DNA of 64,000 bases from Apostichopus japonicus (taxonomy: Eukaryota; Echinodermata; Holothuroidea; Aspidochirotida; Stichopodidae): NCBI RefSeq assembly GCF_037975245.1, contig NC_092579.1, positions 15,834,178-15,898,177 on the forward strand. The letters are read 5' to 3'. The translations under genes were made by a program, and so were the position numbers. Numbering within the stretch: the first letter of the stretch is position 1; each line of letters opens with the position of its first letter. Below are positions 51,301 through 63,000 of this stretch, in pieces. A model generated the notes under the pieces. The model was not told the DNA's origin. It saw nothing but the letters and a program-made list of their open reading frames with translations, and made no database searches.

Positions 51301-52274
51301 TAACATAGCTGAAAGATCAAAGGCAAAGATCCTGTTTATCATCATGACACTGATTTCATATAAAGTAACAAAAATGTAAAAAATGTGAAAACTAACCAAT
51401 AGCTTAAATACTCCTGCCTCTTCATGGAATTTGGCTGCAGCATAATCCAACAATTCTAACTGGTGTTCACCTGTTACATGTAATAGAACATCAATCATGA
51501 ATCAAACATGAATCAAACAAATAATAATTGCTAAACGTCCTTCCAAATGTGGTTAATATTACAACTGGTTTGTAAATCGTTGTGTGCATAATCCATCTAC
51601 AATAAGCCAATACTTAACTATGGATGAATATATTTTCCCAGCTGGTTACCAAGTCATGATGGTAAACCTATTTCTACCACTACCATTACAGTAGTCAAAT
51701 ATTAAATATTGATGTGTCTTTGCAGCAGAGTCTGTTCTTGCCCCACTGAGCAACCAAGACCGGTAATGAATATTAGAACATTAGAGAGATGGAATATATT
51801 TGTTACAATTAAATTAAGAAATCTCAAGAAATTACCCTTGTTAGGTATATGATGGACAGTTGAAATAATGAGACAATATTTCAGCCCATGATTTCATTCG
51901 TTAAAGCTCCAGCAGTATCATGTTTACGAAAGTTTTGTTATAAATTTACCAGGTCACGTTAAGCTATTCCTGTGTGTACAACAATGTAGATCTATGCTGA
52001 ATTGCTCCAGTAAATTGTTTAAAGATTTCAACCAATTGAAACAAGATATAATAGCATGATATATTATAACATGATATATTTACTTGTGTAAGCCCTTGCA
52101 TACAAGACATTATCAAGCATTGCATTGTGATCCAAGTTAAAACGATCTGCAATATCCCTCAGTCGATCTGGACGGCTGGACAAAAGTTTAAGGAAAATCA
52201 ATATTTTTTAAGTGGATACACTTCAATTTTACAACTCTATTATATATATCTATATATATCTATATATCTATATG

Positions 52275-52319
<45 letters not shown>

Positions 52320-55300
52320 ATATATATCTATATATACAAATATATATATAATTGAAAACATAATGAGCAGGAAAATCCAGAACAGTGAAAAAACTTCCAG
52401 CCTCCACCAGGATTCAAACCCGGGCCTAGCTCCCGCTTTGTACCAGGACACCCTAACCAACTAGGCTATGGACGCTGCTTGTATGTCCAGAGGTTTGAAA
52501 CCGGTAAGGACGTTATTTCAATGTAGGCGCTTGACACCTGTATCGAACAATACTAGTTCTGTTTTTGGTGACATATTTTTGCCTTACTCTTGAGATCAAA
52601 CATGATGCTAACCAACTCCAAAATCATTTGTGATTCCTAAAGCCGGATCTCTGCCATTAGCCCACTTTATTCGCTTCTTTGAAATTGGCAGTAATAGTTC
52701 ACAATGAAGAAATTATAAACAAGGACAATATTTTTATCAAAATATATGCAGAGAATATTTTAGCCTTGGACGAGGAGAATGTGAAGATGGGAAAATCTAC
52801 CATGAGGTTATGAATGACTGAATGTGATCATATGTATTATAATATCATTAGAATGTATTCCAGATTAATCATTCACACATACAACACACCACTGATAGCA
52901 AAAACGTAACCAACAACAATAAGCATCTAATTGGAGTTGATTAACTTCACATACTTGCAATTTGGTAGTGTGGAAAATAACAATTTATATGAAAAATATC
53001 AGCCCCTCTTAGACTCCATACGGGAAGCATCATGTTGTACATCTACTGTCAGCATCACCCAACCCAGTCTAGGAAATGAAACGACTTCTTTTATTTGATA
53101 GATCGCAGTTATAGGTAGCATTTATACTTGTTTTAGTATTCTTGATGGCTACATGCAGACTAGCAATAGGAATATGTTTGAATGGGCCATGATAGCCAGG
53201 CTTGTACGGAGGGGAGATGAGAGGGTGAGGAATAAAATTATGCCTACATTTTTGGGGGGATCTCTTGGTACTTTGATATGCAAATCTCATAAAACTCTGA
53301 CCTCGGGAGGATAAAATGTAAATCATCATATGTTTAAGAAAGGATACAACGTGTTCTCTGTGTCAATGAAGATAATTTTGCCTCCTGGATAATCATTAGC
53401 CCCTGGTAGTTGAGTAGTTACACAGAGAGTATGGGAGAGCTGAGTTTTACCAGTCCTGAACTCTGAGAATTGATTATAAAGTCAAATATAATTTAACCAC
53501 TTTGTTTGACATTCATACATATTTAGTTAATATGATATGTAAAAAATAAATACAGCAAATACCAAATAAAATGCACATCTTTTTGTAAGTAGGAAAGAAA
53601 GCACAGGTGACCAATCAATGTGATAGTAACCACATGAAAACTTCCAAGAGAGATGGAATGCAACATCCCAAAGCTCATCTTAAAATAGTTTCATTGAATC
53701 AATCAGTATTTTCCAAAATCACATGTTAATTATGCATTACTTAAAGCATTAATGTTATGGAAAACATTCAATCTCCATCTTTTTGTTTTATATCCACACA
53801 AAAAAAAAATTAGATGATAGTCAATTGTACATTCTGCTCTGAAAGCATTTAAACAATGTTTACCAACATTACTATATGAACATAGTAAACAAGACACAAC
53901 TTTTTAACAAAGTAAAATACATGGATAACAAAGATGATTACATTATCTCAGTGGAATGGCAGTACATGCTGTCAACCACCCCATAAGATAAAATAGGACA
54001 AATGCAGGAATAACAATGTGAAAAAATGGGACAAAAATGGAAAGTTAGGACTTGAAAAACAACAATGGAGGCTGAGGCTCATCATGGATAAACAAACTCT
54101 AAACAGTAAATGTTATTGACAACATAGGCCTGACGCAGTTTTCATGCAACCTTAGTTGGTACATGAGATGCCACAAAAACTAAATTTAATGGTTTGCATA
54201 TATATGTTCAGGTGATAAGTACACTTTTGAAGTAATTTGATGCAGCTTTTCAATCATGCATTACAAAGCAATTATCAACCGAAGCATAAAGTAGGTATTT
54301 TTTAATGAAGAAGTAGGAAAACTTAGGATGGACAGCAAAGAAGACAGCAAAAAGGAGGGAAAACAGGACTGTTGAACATCTTGCGGAATGTTAATAATTT
54401 CAGTAAATTAAATTGTTTTGCAATGGAAATGCTGTACCTTTATGCTTTTAACTTATTACAATTACAATCCATGAAGATAAAGTTTGTAGTGGGTATTAAA
54501 TTCTCTAAAACCATAGCTTAACTGTCACTGTCTCAAAGAACATGACAAAACTGTAATTTAATTGTTTTATGCCCACTACATACTTTTGTCATATATATCT
54601 ACATATAAGACCATAAATGAACTTCCAGTGTATGTTTTATTACTTCTTACCTCCAAATGCCTCTGTTATGGCCATACTTTCAATACCTCCACCAAGAAGT
54701 TTACTGAAACAAATAGAAAATGGAAGTGATTTCAAGGAATTGTCTGTGGAAGATAGTACACTGTACTAATCCCTAAGCAGGCATTTCTCTACAGTGTAAA
54801 ATTAGAGGTTATCATTGAATCCTGGAAGAAGTTTGTTTGTAAACAATTAATAGTGTACATTATCAAATTTTTCATTGAAGAAAAAGGGTCAAAGAAAATG
54901 ACTGTACTCCTAATAATTAACTACATGTGACAGAAGGCATTGTCTTGTTGTAGGATTTATCTGACAACTATGTAACTTTTGCTCTGACAGGGTAACAAAT
55001 TTTATATATAAACAATTTTCTATTTCATTAGCTGATGACTTAACAGGGAATAATTTATCAGATCCAAGACCAAATTTAAATTTATACTCACTCAAGCTCT
55101 GTGCTCCCAGTTGTAATTCTAAAGCAACTTTTCCTTTTGACAGCGTAGCTGAGTGCCGTTACAAATCCATGATCCTACAAAATGAATGACAAGACAAACT
55201 TTGTAAAGAAATAAAACTGACTTAATAGCTATTCAGGTAGAACTCCCTGTCTAATGTAATCAGTGTGCTACAATAAATAAAGTTGAATTAGATTACCTTA

Positions 55301-58255
55301 TACATAATTTTGATCACAAAAACACAATGAGTTGCAACCAAAATTTAATGTAATAGAAATATAACAACATATAATATTTGACTGTATTTCTACCATATCT
55401 GATTCATCCAGATGATGGATCAGCCGATATAGACTATTTTACCTCCAGCTTTGCTGCAGCTTCCTTGATCTTTTCCATCTTAGCTTCTGATATTCCTTTT
55501 ATATCACACATCCTCTTTCTTGTTGTCATTTGAATACCCTGAGGAACAACAAAACAACACAAACGTAACAACAAAACAACAAGAGTTACAATTAACCTAC
55601 CCAACATGCATGAGGAACCCAAATGGTTAATTAAAAACAAGTTCTGTAAAAAAAATTGCCTAATAAAAGTGATGTAAATGCCACACACAAAACATCCTTG
55701 TGCTACATGTCATGTAATATTTCTTCATAGGATAGAACCCGTCGAAGCCCTCTTCTTCGCAAGTTATAATGGTGATGTACAATTGTCATAGGTTTGATTT
55801 TAACATGTCGTATGCCATCATCGACGAGTTCGGCAGATGACAGTCCTGCCCATAAAATAATATTGTCGACCCATCGAAGAATAGGTCTGCCAGGGCCCTG
55901 ACAAGTACCGGCTACAATAACTGAATAATTTTGATCTTAGACCAATGATATCTCTGATGGGCCCCAAATGTTTTGGCCTAATATAGTATTCTTATCCAAT
56001 TGTACATTCAATATAGAGACACTGTTGTGTGGTGTTAATTGTACATTCAATTTAAAGACACTGTTGCGTGGTATCGTGTTTCAAGTTTGGCTGACAAGAG
56101 TCAACAGAAACAAGAATGACAGTTTTCTGAACTACTATTTTAATGTTAGATGTTAAAAACCATACCATACAGTAGTTATGTCCTTGTGGTGTCAAATGGG
56201 CTAGCTAATTCCGACAAAATATTTATTTGCTCACTCCTACACAACTCAATTTCAATAGAAAAATCATACATAATATTCATTAGAAAGCAACAAGTTGTGA
56301 TTTTGAAGTATTTTTGCAAGTTGTCCTTTTTGATTTTCCAAAGAACAAAGTAGGTTGCAAGCCCAACAAAGAATGGAAGTCCTGACTAATGTGGAAGTAA
56401 AAACGAAACTTACCTTAATGGTACATATACCTGCCGTCTTCAGTTTCTTGATGTCAGCAACATTCTGTGCAAGGTAAGAAGGGTGTTAACTTGGATCATA
56501 TCCAGGATAAAGTAGGAGCTAAGTATTTAAAAGAGGGAACAGGATGGATATTTAGTCCCCATCAAAGACCCTATGCATGTAACAAAAAGGTAAACACAGA
56601 AACCTTTTATCCTGTTGCTATTCTTGAAGTTAAAATAACTGTCTTTAATAAAACCAAATCATTCATTTGTTACTTGACCATCTATTAGACAGAAAGTTGT
56701 CATTATTTCCAGAAATGTCATTATTAAACTTGATTTTCATTCATTCCAGATCTTAGGAAATGTTTATCAAATGCAATAAAATTTAGTTATTTAACTTCTC
56801 AACAATATAAGCTGATATTTAAGAATTAGATTATGCCCATCATTACACTATATACTTAATAGGCTGGTCCTCATTCATCAGTTAATGACAAATTTATCGC
56901 TGGGGGGCTGGATTACTCTCTTTAGTTACATACCATTTAATCACCTCTAACTATGGATTGTATACTTGTAAATTGATGCTACTTACAATACCATGGTTTT
57001 GTAGAAGGTCTATATCTTGGAAGAATGACTCCTGTTGGTAGAAAAAAGGAAAATAGTTTTTCATCTCAATTATACAAATGGACTAAACCACCAAGGCAAA
57101 TTAAATACCAGTAGGTTGGTTTACTTTTACCAATTTTCTTCAACATTGTGATTTGTATGTTTTCAACAAGTTTTGTAGATACTATGAAGTATCAAGAAAC
57201 TGAACTTGAGACATTAGATATATGTTAATTCAACATAATTTCTTTCAAAACAAGAGTAACATCTTCCAGTAAGTTTTCTGTGGTAGATTTACAAATAAAT
57301 GTGCATGACAATAATCTTCATTTGACAGAGGATGTGATCATACAGTATAAACTGTGGGAGTATTCCTTTTGTGAAAGTTTGGTAAAGAAAATGTACAAAC
57401 ATGTGCTTTAGATATGAAAACAAAAAACAGAACATGACCCATTTTCCATTAAATCGACAAAGGCTACCCACCTTTTAACACACTGACATTGGATATACGT
57501 AAATAAACATCCAATATTACTTGGTAAACAGAATAACAGTTATCAAGATATGTTGCATACAGCTAAACAGTAAATGTGACAGACCAACCTTTTAACAATT
57601 TTAAATTATAAAAAGTGAATGAATTCCTATACAAAACTAAAAAAACCATACCAAGAAACCATACACAATATTTATCTTTCTTCAAGCTATAAATAATTTC
57701 ATGACCACTTACACATAGCTCAATTTTAATATTTAAAACGGTTTGCTTTCAGAGGAAAATTTAACAGTGGCGTAGGAAGGTACTTTTGAGTGGGGGGGGG
57801 GCTGAAGACTGAAGGCCAGCCTGGGGGAGGGGTCTAAGGGGAGGGGGTATCCCCCTCCCCTTTTGATTTTTTTTGCATTTCCAGGTGGCCTCAGATGCAA
57901 TTTGGTGCAATATAGCACACTAACACCCACTCATTTTGTAAAGAATTTTGCATTTTCACCCCTTCTTAGATGCAATTTGGTGCTTCAAATGAGATTTTTT
58001 TCTCATTTGGAAATGAAAAAGGGGTTTTCTGACTTGCGGAGCAGGGGCGTGGAACGATACTTCCGCCCCCCCCATATTTTTCACTCGGGGGCTGGCGCCC
58101 CCCAGCCCCCCGGTTCCTACGCCCTTGAAATTTAATGTTATGTGAAGCTGCACTTTGTGTTAAGTTACATTAAAACTTGATTATGAACAACTTACTTCTT
58201 CATCCAAATCTTCAACTTCATCATCTTCTAGCATTTGATCACTTCTTTCCATCAT
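48369..58255 (-). CDS. DMC1: DMC1 meiotic recombinase
   Basis: Thirteen minus-strand exons: 58255-58196, 57031-56987, 56464-56414, 55538-55443, 55174-55092, 54703-54651, 53462-53348, 52175-52084, 51470-51397, 51083-50969, 50656-50596, 49522-49406 and 48438-48369 (stop TAA). All junctions are GT-AG and in frame, giving 343 aa (human 340). DMC1 forms filaments on single-stranded DNA and catalyses homologous strand exchange at meiotic double-strand breaks. Seen: an acidic N terminus, the helix-hairpin-helix region [19 protein letters not shown], Walker A GEFRTGKT (129-136), the [13 protein letters not shown] block, Walker B LLIID (222-226), the DNA-binding-loop region around [11 protein letters not shown] and [20 protein letters not shown], and the C terminus [16 protein letters not shown]. 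Meiosis-type features ([30 protein letters not shown]) separate it from RAD51. The first of two tandem ATGs is used as start; the frame stays open upstream, so an earlier start is possible. Confidence 0.97.
50185..50245 (+). repeat. Second copy of the 30885-30945 dispersed repeat
   Basis: GAGTTCGAGTCACTCCAAGATT and the following GTCCAGTTACAGAGTTGTTG, given here in parts, match the copy in SUN intron 6 almost base for base. Here GTTCGAGTC looks like a SINE B box. It lies in DMC1 intron 11. Confidence 0.7.
52228..52350. repeat. (TA)n microsatellite with ATC interruptions
   Basis: AT dinucleotide run in DMC1 intron 7, adjoining the 3' end of the tRNA-like SINE to its right. It may have grown from the tail of that SINE. 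Confidence 0.9.
52355..52480 (-). repeat. tRNA-derived SINE in DMC1 intron 7
   Basis: Read on the minus strand from 52480, it has a tRNA-like head: ATAGCCTAGTTGGTTAGGGTG (A box) and CCCGGGTTTGAATCCTGG (B box and T arm), with acceptor-like ends GCGTCCA and TGGAGGC pairing at 6 of 7 positions. The D and anticodon arms do not fold into a canonical tRNA, so I call it a SINE. The body (GTTTTTTCACTGTTCTGG) runs toward the TA tract. Confidence 0.75.
57757..58135. mobile_element. hAT-like MITE in DMC1 intron 1, perfect 8-bp target duplication
   Basis: A 363-bp element (57765-58127) is flanked by identical 8-mers AAATTTAA (57757-57764 and 58128-58135). The ends are inverted: the left is CAGTGGCGTAGGAAGG, and the right read inward is CAAGGGCGTAGGAACC (13 of 16 match). 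The interior has G-rich and C-rich patches next to the ends and the motif AGATGCAATTTGGTGC twice. There is no open transposase frame. The 8-bp duplication and CA(G/A) terminus are hAT traits. Its right end lies 60 bases from DMC1 exon 1. Confidence 0.87.
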
Positions 58256-59800
58256 TTTATCAACTAAGGGCAATGATTTTGTAAATCAATATTTGTGTCA
58301 GCCTGCAAGAAGTCAATGAGTGCATTAATTTTTTCCTGACAAGGTGACTTTACAACTACAATGACATAGGAATAGTCTAAATTAAGAATGTATCACTTAT
58401 ACTGCAGTGTAGCATAGGTTATCCATTATTAGGCTAGTTGTGCAGGTACACCAATGTCTAAAAGCACATGTTCAACCATGCTTAAAATAATTATATCCTT
58501 GGGTGAACTTCAAAGTAGCCTACTCAGGTAAGTTCCAGCAAGGGTACGCACATTATTATCATTATTTGGGTGGGGGAGGGGGGGATGGGGCATGGGCAGA
58601 GGATAAAGAAACATGGAAAAGCAGAGAATGAACTTCTTTCCAATTCCATGAACGAAATTAGAGCCCCCTCCCTGCCCCAATCTACTTGTACTACACTAAG
58701 TTACTAGTAATACACTAAGCCTACATTTATAAAAGTAACAATATCAATACATCTAACTTTCTAACCTTGCACTAATGAGTAATCGTTCTAGCCTAATTTT
58801 TTTCAGTCACAAGAGCTACAGCCTAAGTTAGGTCTATTATATCGGACTAAATGTACGACTACAATGCATGTTGTTTTTGATAATTAATAAAAAATCTGTG
58901 CCTACAGTAACATTCTTTAAATATACTCCAACTCCAAGTTTACAGCCTAGGCTAGTCCTATGCTTAGGTTACATTAAACTAAAGCCTGGCTACACTAGAC
59001 TGCGGTGACAGGTTGGGATTGAGTGTGCACACATTTTTTAATGATTTGTCTCACTTAAAGTTGTACTTTTATTTCGTTGTTAGCAGGAAATATTCCCTTG
59101 GCTTTGATGCCTTGCGTATAACTACGCTAGCTCGGTCTACTTTCAAAATGTATGGACACTGGTCAACGAGCGATCTTGATTCCGCAGTCACAATACAGTC
59201 ATCGGTACGGTGACGTAATAGCAGACGATAACATTGTACCTATATACATATAGGTACATGCCTGTGATAACTGATTAATTTTTGGTTTCCACCCTCGGCG
59301 CCAAATTTATGACAACATACGAGGGCGCTGTGTATGAATTTCATAGACGGCTCTGATTTCAAAGTCATGTTTGACCAGCCACTCTGCGATGTTCTATATC
59401 ACAGACATGCAGTCCTGAATAATACACTAGAGCACTGACGATGTAAAACTTACAGGCATCACTTGAGTTCATATATGATGTGAACATAAACGATGACTTT
59501 GAGGTTAAAAATCAGTTTAATGTGTTAAATAATTTTATCTGACGTCATTTAGTCAAGAAAATTCATGGGTTTTTTCTATTACACTTTCCACCAATAATGA
59601 AAATCTTAATTAAATGCTGAAAAACTAAAAAAAAAATAATAGTAATAGTAATACCAAATAAATAATAAAAGTCAAAAACAAATAATAAAAGAAAAAGGAG
59701 AAAACTTATAAATGCGGTGCAGTATATATTTCATTAAGGCATAATTTCCACTTAGTGCCAAAATAACTAACCGTTTTGACCATCACAAAGTAATAAATAA
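58256..59800. other. DMC1 upstream region
   Basis: This contains the presumed DMC1 promoter or 5' exon, but the transcription start cannot be placed. There is a poly-G patch at 58570-58590. No coding exon is supported; the 66-codon plus-strand frame at 59013 has no motifs. Confidence 0.45.
59211..59305 (-). promoter_or_regulatory. Possible CRE-like and E2F-like sites upstream of DMC1
   Basis: TGACGTAA (59211-59218) resembles a CRE/ATF site. On the minus strand TTTGGCGCC (59297-59305) matches the E2F consensus. Both lie about 1 kb upstream of the DMC1 ATG in a patch richer in CpG than its surroundings. Short motifs like these occur by chance, so this is only suggestive. Confidence 0.2.
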
Positions 59801-59818
59801 GCAGGCAACTTACGCTGT

Positions 59819-59819
<1 letters not shown>

Positions 59820-59895
<76 letters not shown>
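59820..59895. repeat. (AT)n microsatellite
   Basis: An uninterrupted AT run of about 75 bases. It ends about 35 bases before the inverted DMC1 exon-3 copy. Confidence 0.97.
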
Positions 59896-59897
<2 letters not shown>

Positions 59898-59931
59898 TGC
59901 ACCCAACTTAAATAAATATAGTGAATTATTT

Positions 59932-60045
59932 ATGTTGCTGACATCAAGAAACTGAAGACAGCAGGTATATGTACCATTAAGGTAAGTTTCGTTGTAACTT
60001 CCACATTAGTCTGGACTTCCATTCTTAGTTGAGCTGGCAACGTAC
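59932..60045 (+). pseudogene. Inverted partial duplicate of DMC1 exon 3 plus intron 3
   Basis: The plus strand here repeats the minus-strand sequence of DMC1 exon 3 from its third base (TGTTGCTGACATCAAGAAAC onward), through the intact GTAAGTTTCGTT donor and about 60 bases of intron, with roughly 8 differences in 114 positions. The one exon difference is synonymous (ACG to ACA). The exon-3 acceptor is missing. Because intron sequence is included, it arose by DNA duplication and not by retroposition. It lies 1.7 kb upstream of the DMC1 start, in the opposite orientation. Confidence 0.92.
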
Positions 60046-63000
60046 CTGCTCTATCGCCACAAATTAGTTTGCAGTCACCCCCCCCCCCCACCCACACACA
60101 CACACAATAACAAAGACAAAAACATCATAACAACAAAACGGGCTTACTCCCTCCTTTCCCTTTATTACTGAATAGAGCAAACATTTGTGAAGCCCTTCTT
60201 CAGTCTGATATAGTCACGTATAGACATGTTATTACCAATATCAATCGGATAAGCTATTGAATACAGCCGTCTGTTGTGATGAATCAGACAACAAACAAAG
60301 GTTGACCTAGCTTGAGGTCACTGTCATCGTGGAAAAACATGCAGTCTGGCACGTACCATTAAGGAAGTGACGTTAAGTTCTATTAAGGTGTTAAGGTAAA
60401 TAACAACTATGCATAAATGTAAAATTTTCCAAACCTTAATAGATAATATGTCTTAATTAAATTCTACGTCTACAATATACAATTGTACGGTTTACTGCAA
60501 ACAAATAATACCCGAGAGAGCAAATGCTGCATCTCTATCGTTTTGGAAAACAAGGCACGGGTACAAAGGTCATTGTCGATGGTCGGGTCTATTTACATAC
60601 CACATCACGTCGAAAACAACAACTGTGTTTTGCATTGCTCTGCCCATCTCGTTGTGTGTTTGTCATCATATTGCACGCCGCACACAGAGTGTGTACTTCA
60701 AACTACAAAAACTGCTTCTGTATTGCTCATCAGGGTCTTTTTGCCAGCTTTTAGCCAAAAGAACATCGCAGAGTCGGTACACTGTGTGAATTCCAAACGC
60801 TGCTTGGACATCATCCATCTAGCGTACTTCGGAACCTTACGAATTTTCATTATCCCGAAGGAAAAGGTAAGGTAAAGTAAAATCATAAGCTTAGGAAGTT
60901 AATGACATGTGGTTAGGCCCACTGCGAACAAACAAACCTTACAGCTACAAGTAGTTACAGGATAAGTTAAGTTATGGCCTACAAATGGTCATGCTACACT
61001 TAGACTCGTTCCAATTGTACTGATTAGGCGTAGTGAACGCTCTTGCGGTAACAATTTCAGAACTTATGTATAGGCTTCCCTTGAAATCATATTCACGTAA
61101 ACGTTTGCACAGGTATAACTTAGTCATGCTATGTAACTAAGTTAAACTAAACACCAAACTACTGCCAGTACTGGACACTGTAATTGTGTAAAATTCTTTT
61201 AGTAGGCTTCAGCCTACTAGTACTAACAGTAGCTGTTTCTATCCCAATTATCGGTTTGGTTACTTTTGCTTATTTAAGAGGTCGTTGTTAAATATGCCTC
61301 CTGTAACCAGGGCTTGAAAATCCTATGCGCTGGGTGCCTGGGATTCCTTATTACTGTTCTCGGGCTACCAAACTTCCTGGCCGAAAACTAAATCTTGATA
61401 GTGCATTTTGTTCCTATATGAGCACAGAAGATACAACAATGTTTACAAACATGTTACGGGCTATCTCAAAATGGTATCAGGCTACCAAAATCTCCAGACA
61501 AAAAGCCAGACAAGCTAGTACTTTTGATATTGTCGAGCACGGTAACACCTTTTTAGTGGACATCCTCAAACCAACAGACAAAATGTTATGGAGAAAATCT
61601 TTGACTACCATTTTAACAAGTGATTAGGCCTACCCAATTACTGGTAGGTTAGGCCTACAGTATTTTACAAATCATTCCATGATCATTTGTATTTACTAAA
61701 CACTTAACTAAGATCAAGTATGATAATGAATAACTTTGAGTGATTTCAACTAACATCTAGATTGGATGATTCCTCTATGGCTTGATGACTGTCTCAGCAA
61801 CGGACTGTGATCGCGTGAACAAGCAAGAGCATCATAACCAAAAGAAATATTTCAGGCTTCATGTCATGCCATTATGTGAAATTTCATGAATGCATCGGGC
61901 AACAGTTGAGTAAATGATGTCGTCATGGCAGTTTGATTGCGAAAATCTTTGTTGTTGCACAAATCATTTATCCAGAGAGTTCTAGGTTGCATATTAATGA
62001 AAATATGAGCGCAGATTATATCGTGACAACTAAACAAACACATATCACATTTCAAGGATAAAATCAACAATTAATATTATTAAAGGGAAGTAAAGCTTTT
62101 GGAAAACATCTGTCATCATGATTCATCACATGACATGACATCACATGACATCATAAACCATCTACTAATGTGTTTTGTTTACATTCAAAGAACCATATCA
62201 AGAGTCAGGTATTCAACTACTCTAGGCCTAACATTGTAGAATATTTTTGCTCAGGATTCAATTTACATCAAGTGTTAAATTGTCTGCTACCTGAATATTC
62301 AGTAGGTCATGTGTCCAACAGTAAACAGTATTCTATTTCAATAGAACAGGGACAGTTTACTCATTAATCAAAGAGCTCCGTGGGAATTTATTTTCAAATT
62401 GTGGTAAAAGAAGTACATATACAGTAGGCAATACATTTTAAGTGACCACAACATTTCTGTGCCATCAATGTGTTGTGTTTAATACGAGAAATAAATCCTG
62501 AAATTTTTGAAAATGTATACAAAATCTTTGTATGTTTGTGCGATTGTGCATAAAAGATGAAAGCCTCATTGTACAGTAACTAGGTCTACAGATATTTCAA
62601 TTCAAAACCTCAGTATTTTGCATCAGTTGTTCCATTACATAATTCATACCAAACTGTACTTTATTTGCAGCTTTGCTCATAATTTAAACAAGAAACCCTT
62701 CAACCAAAATATTTCGAAGCAGATCAGACAGAGGGGAGTGGGGGGGGGGGATATGTGACCTTCCCAGATGCCACTGTAATTAATCCTTTTTGTAGATGTG
62801 CAATATGCTGATTTTCTGCTGGAAATGCTGCAACTGGTACGTAGTGGTGTCAGTATTATAACCTATTTACATCATGACATATATCAGTCGATTATTAACA
62901 GGAAGAAAATTATTGTGTGTTACATTACATTGCAAAAGTCTTAGATGTTTACATTTTTGTTGCACCAATTTTATATGCTCAGCTTTGCATCATCGATGCG

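Noticed and set aside
52380-52480. Functional tRNA gene on the minus strand
   Set aside because: A and B boxes are present, but the D and anticodon arms do not fold and a SINE-like body follows.
61325-61627. 100-codon plus-strand frame as a gene
   Set aside because: It has no recognisable domain; short words such as SRQKARQ also occur at about 32120 in an intron, suggesting repeat-derived sequence.
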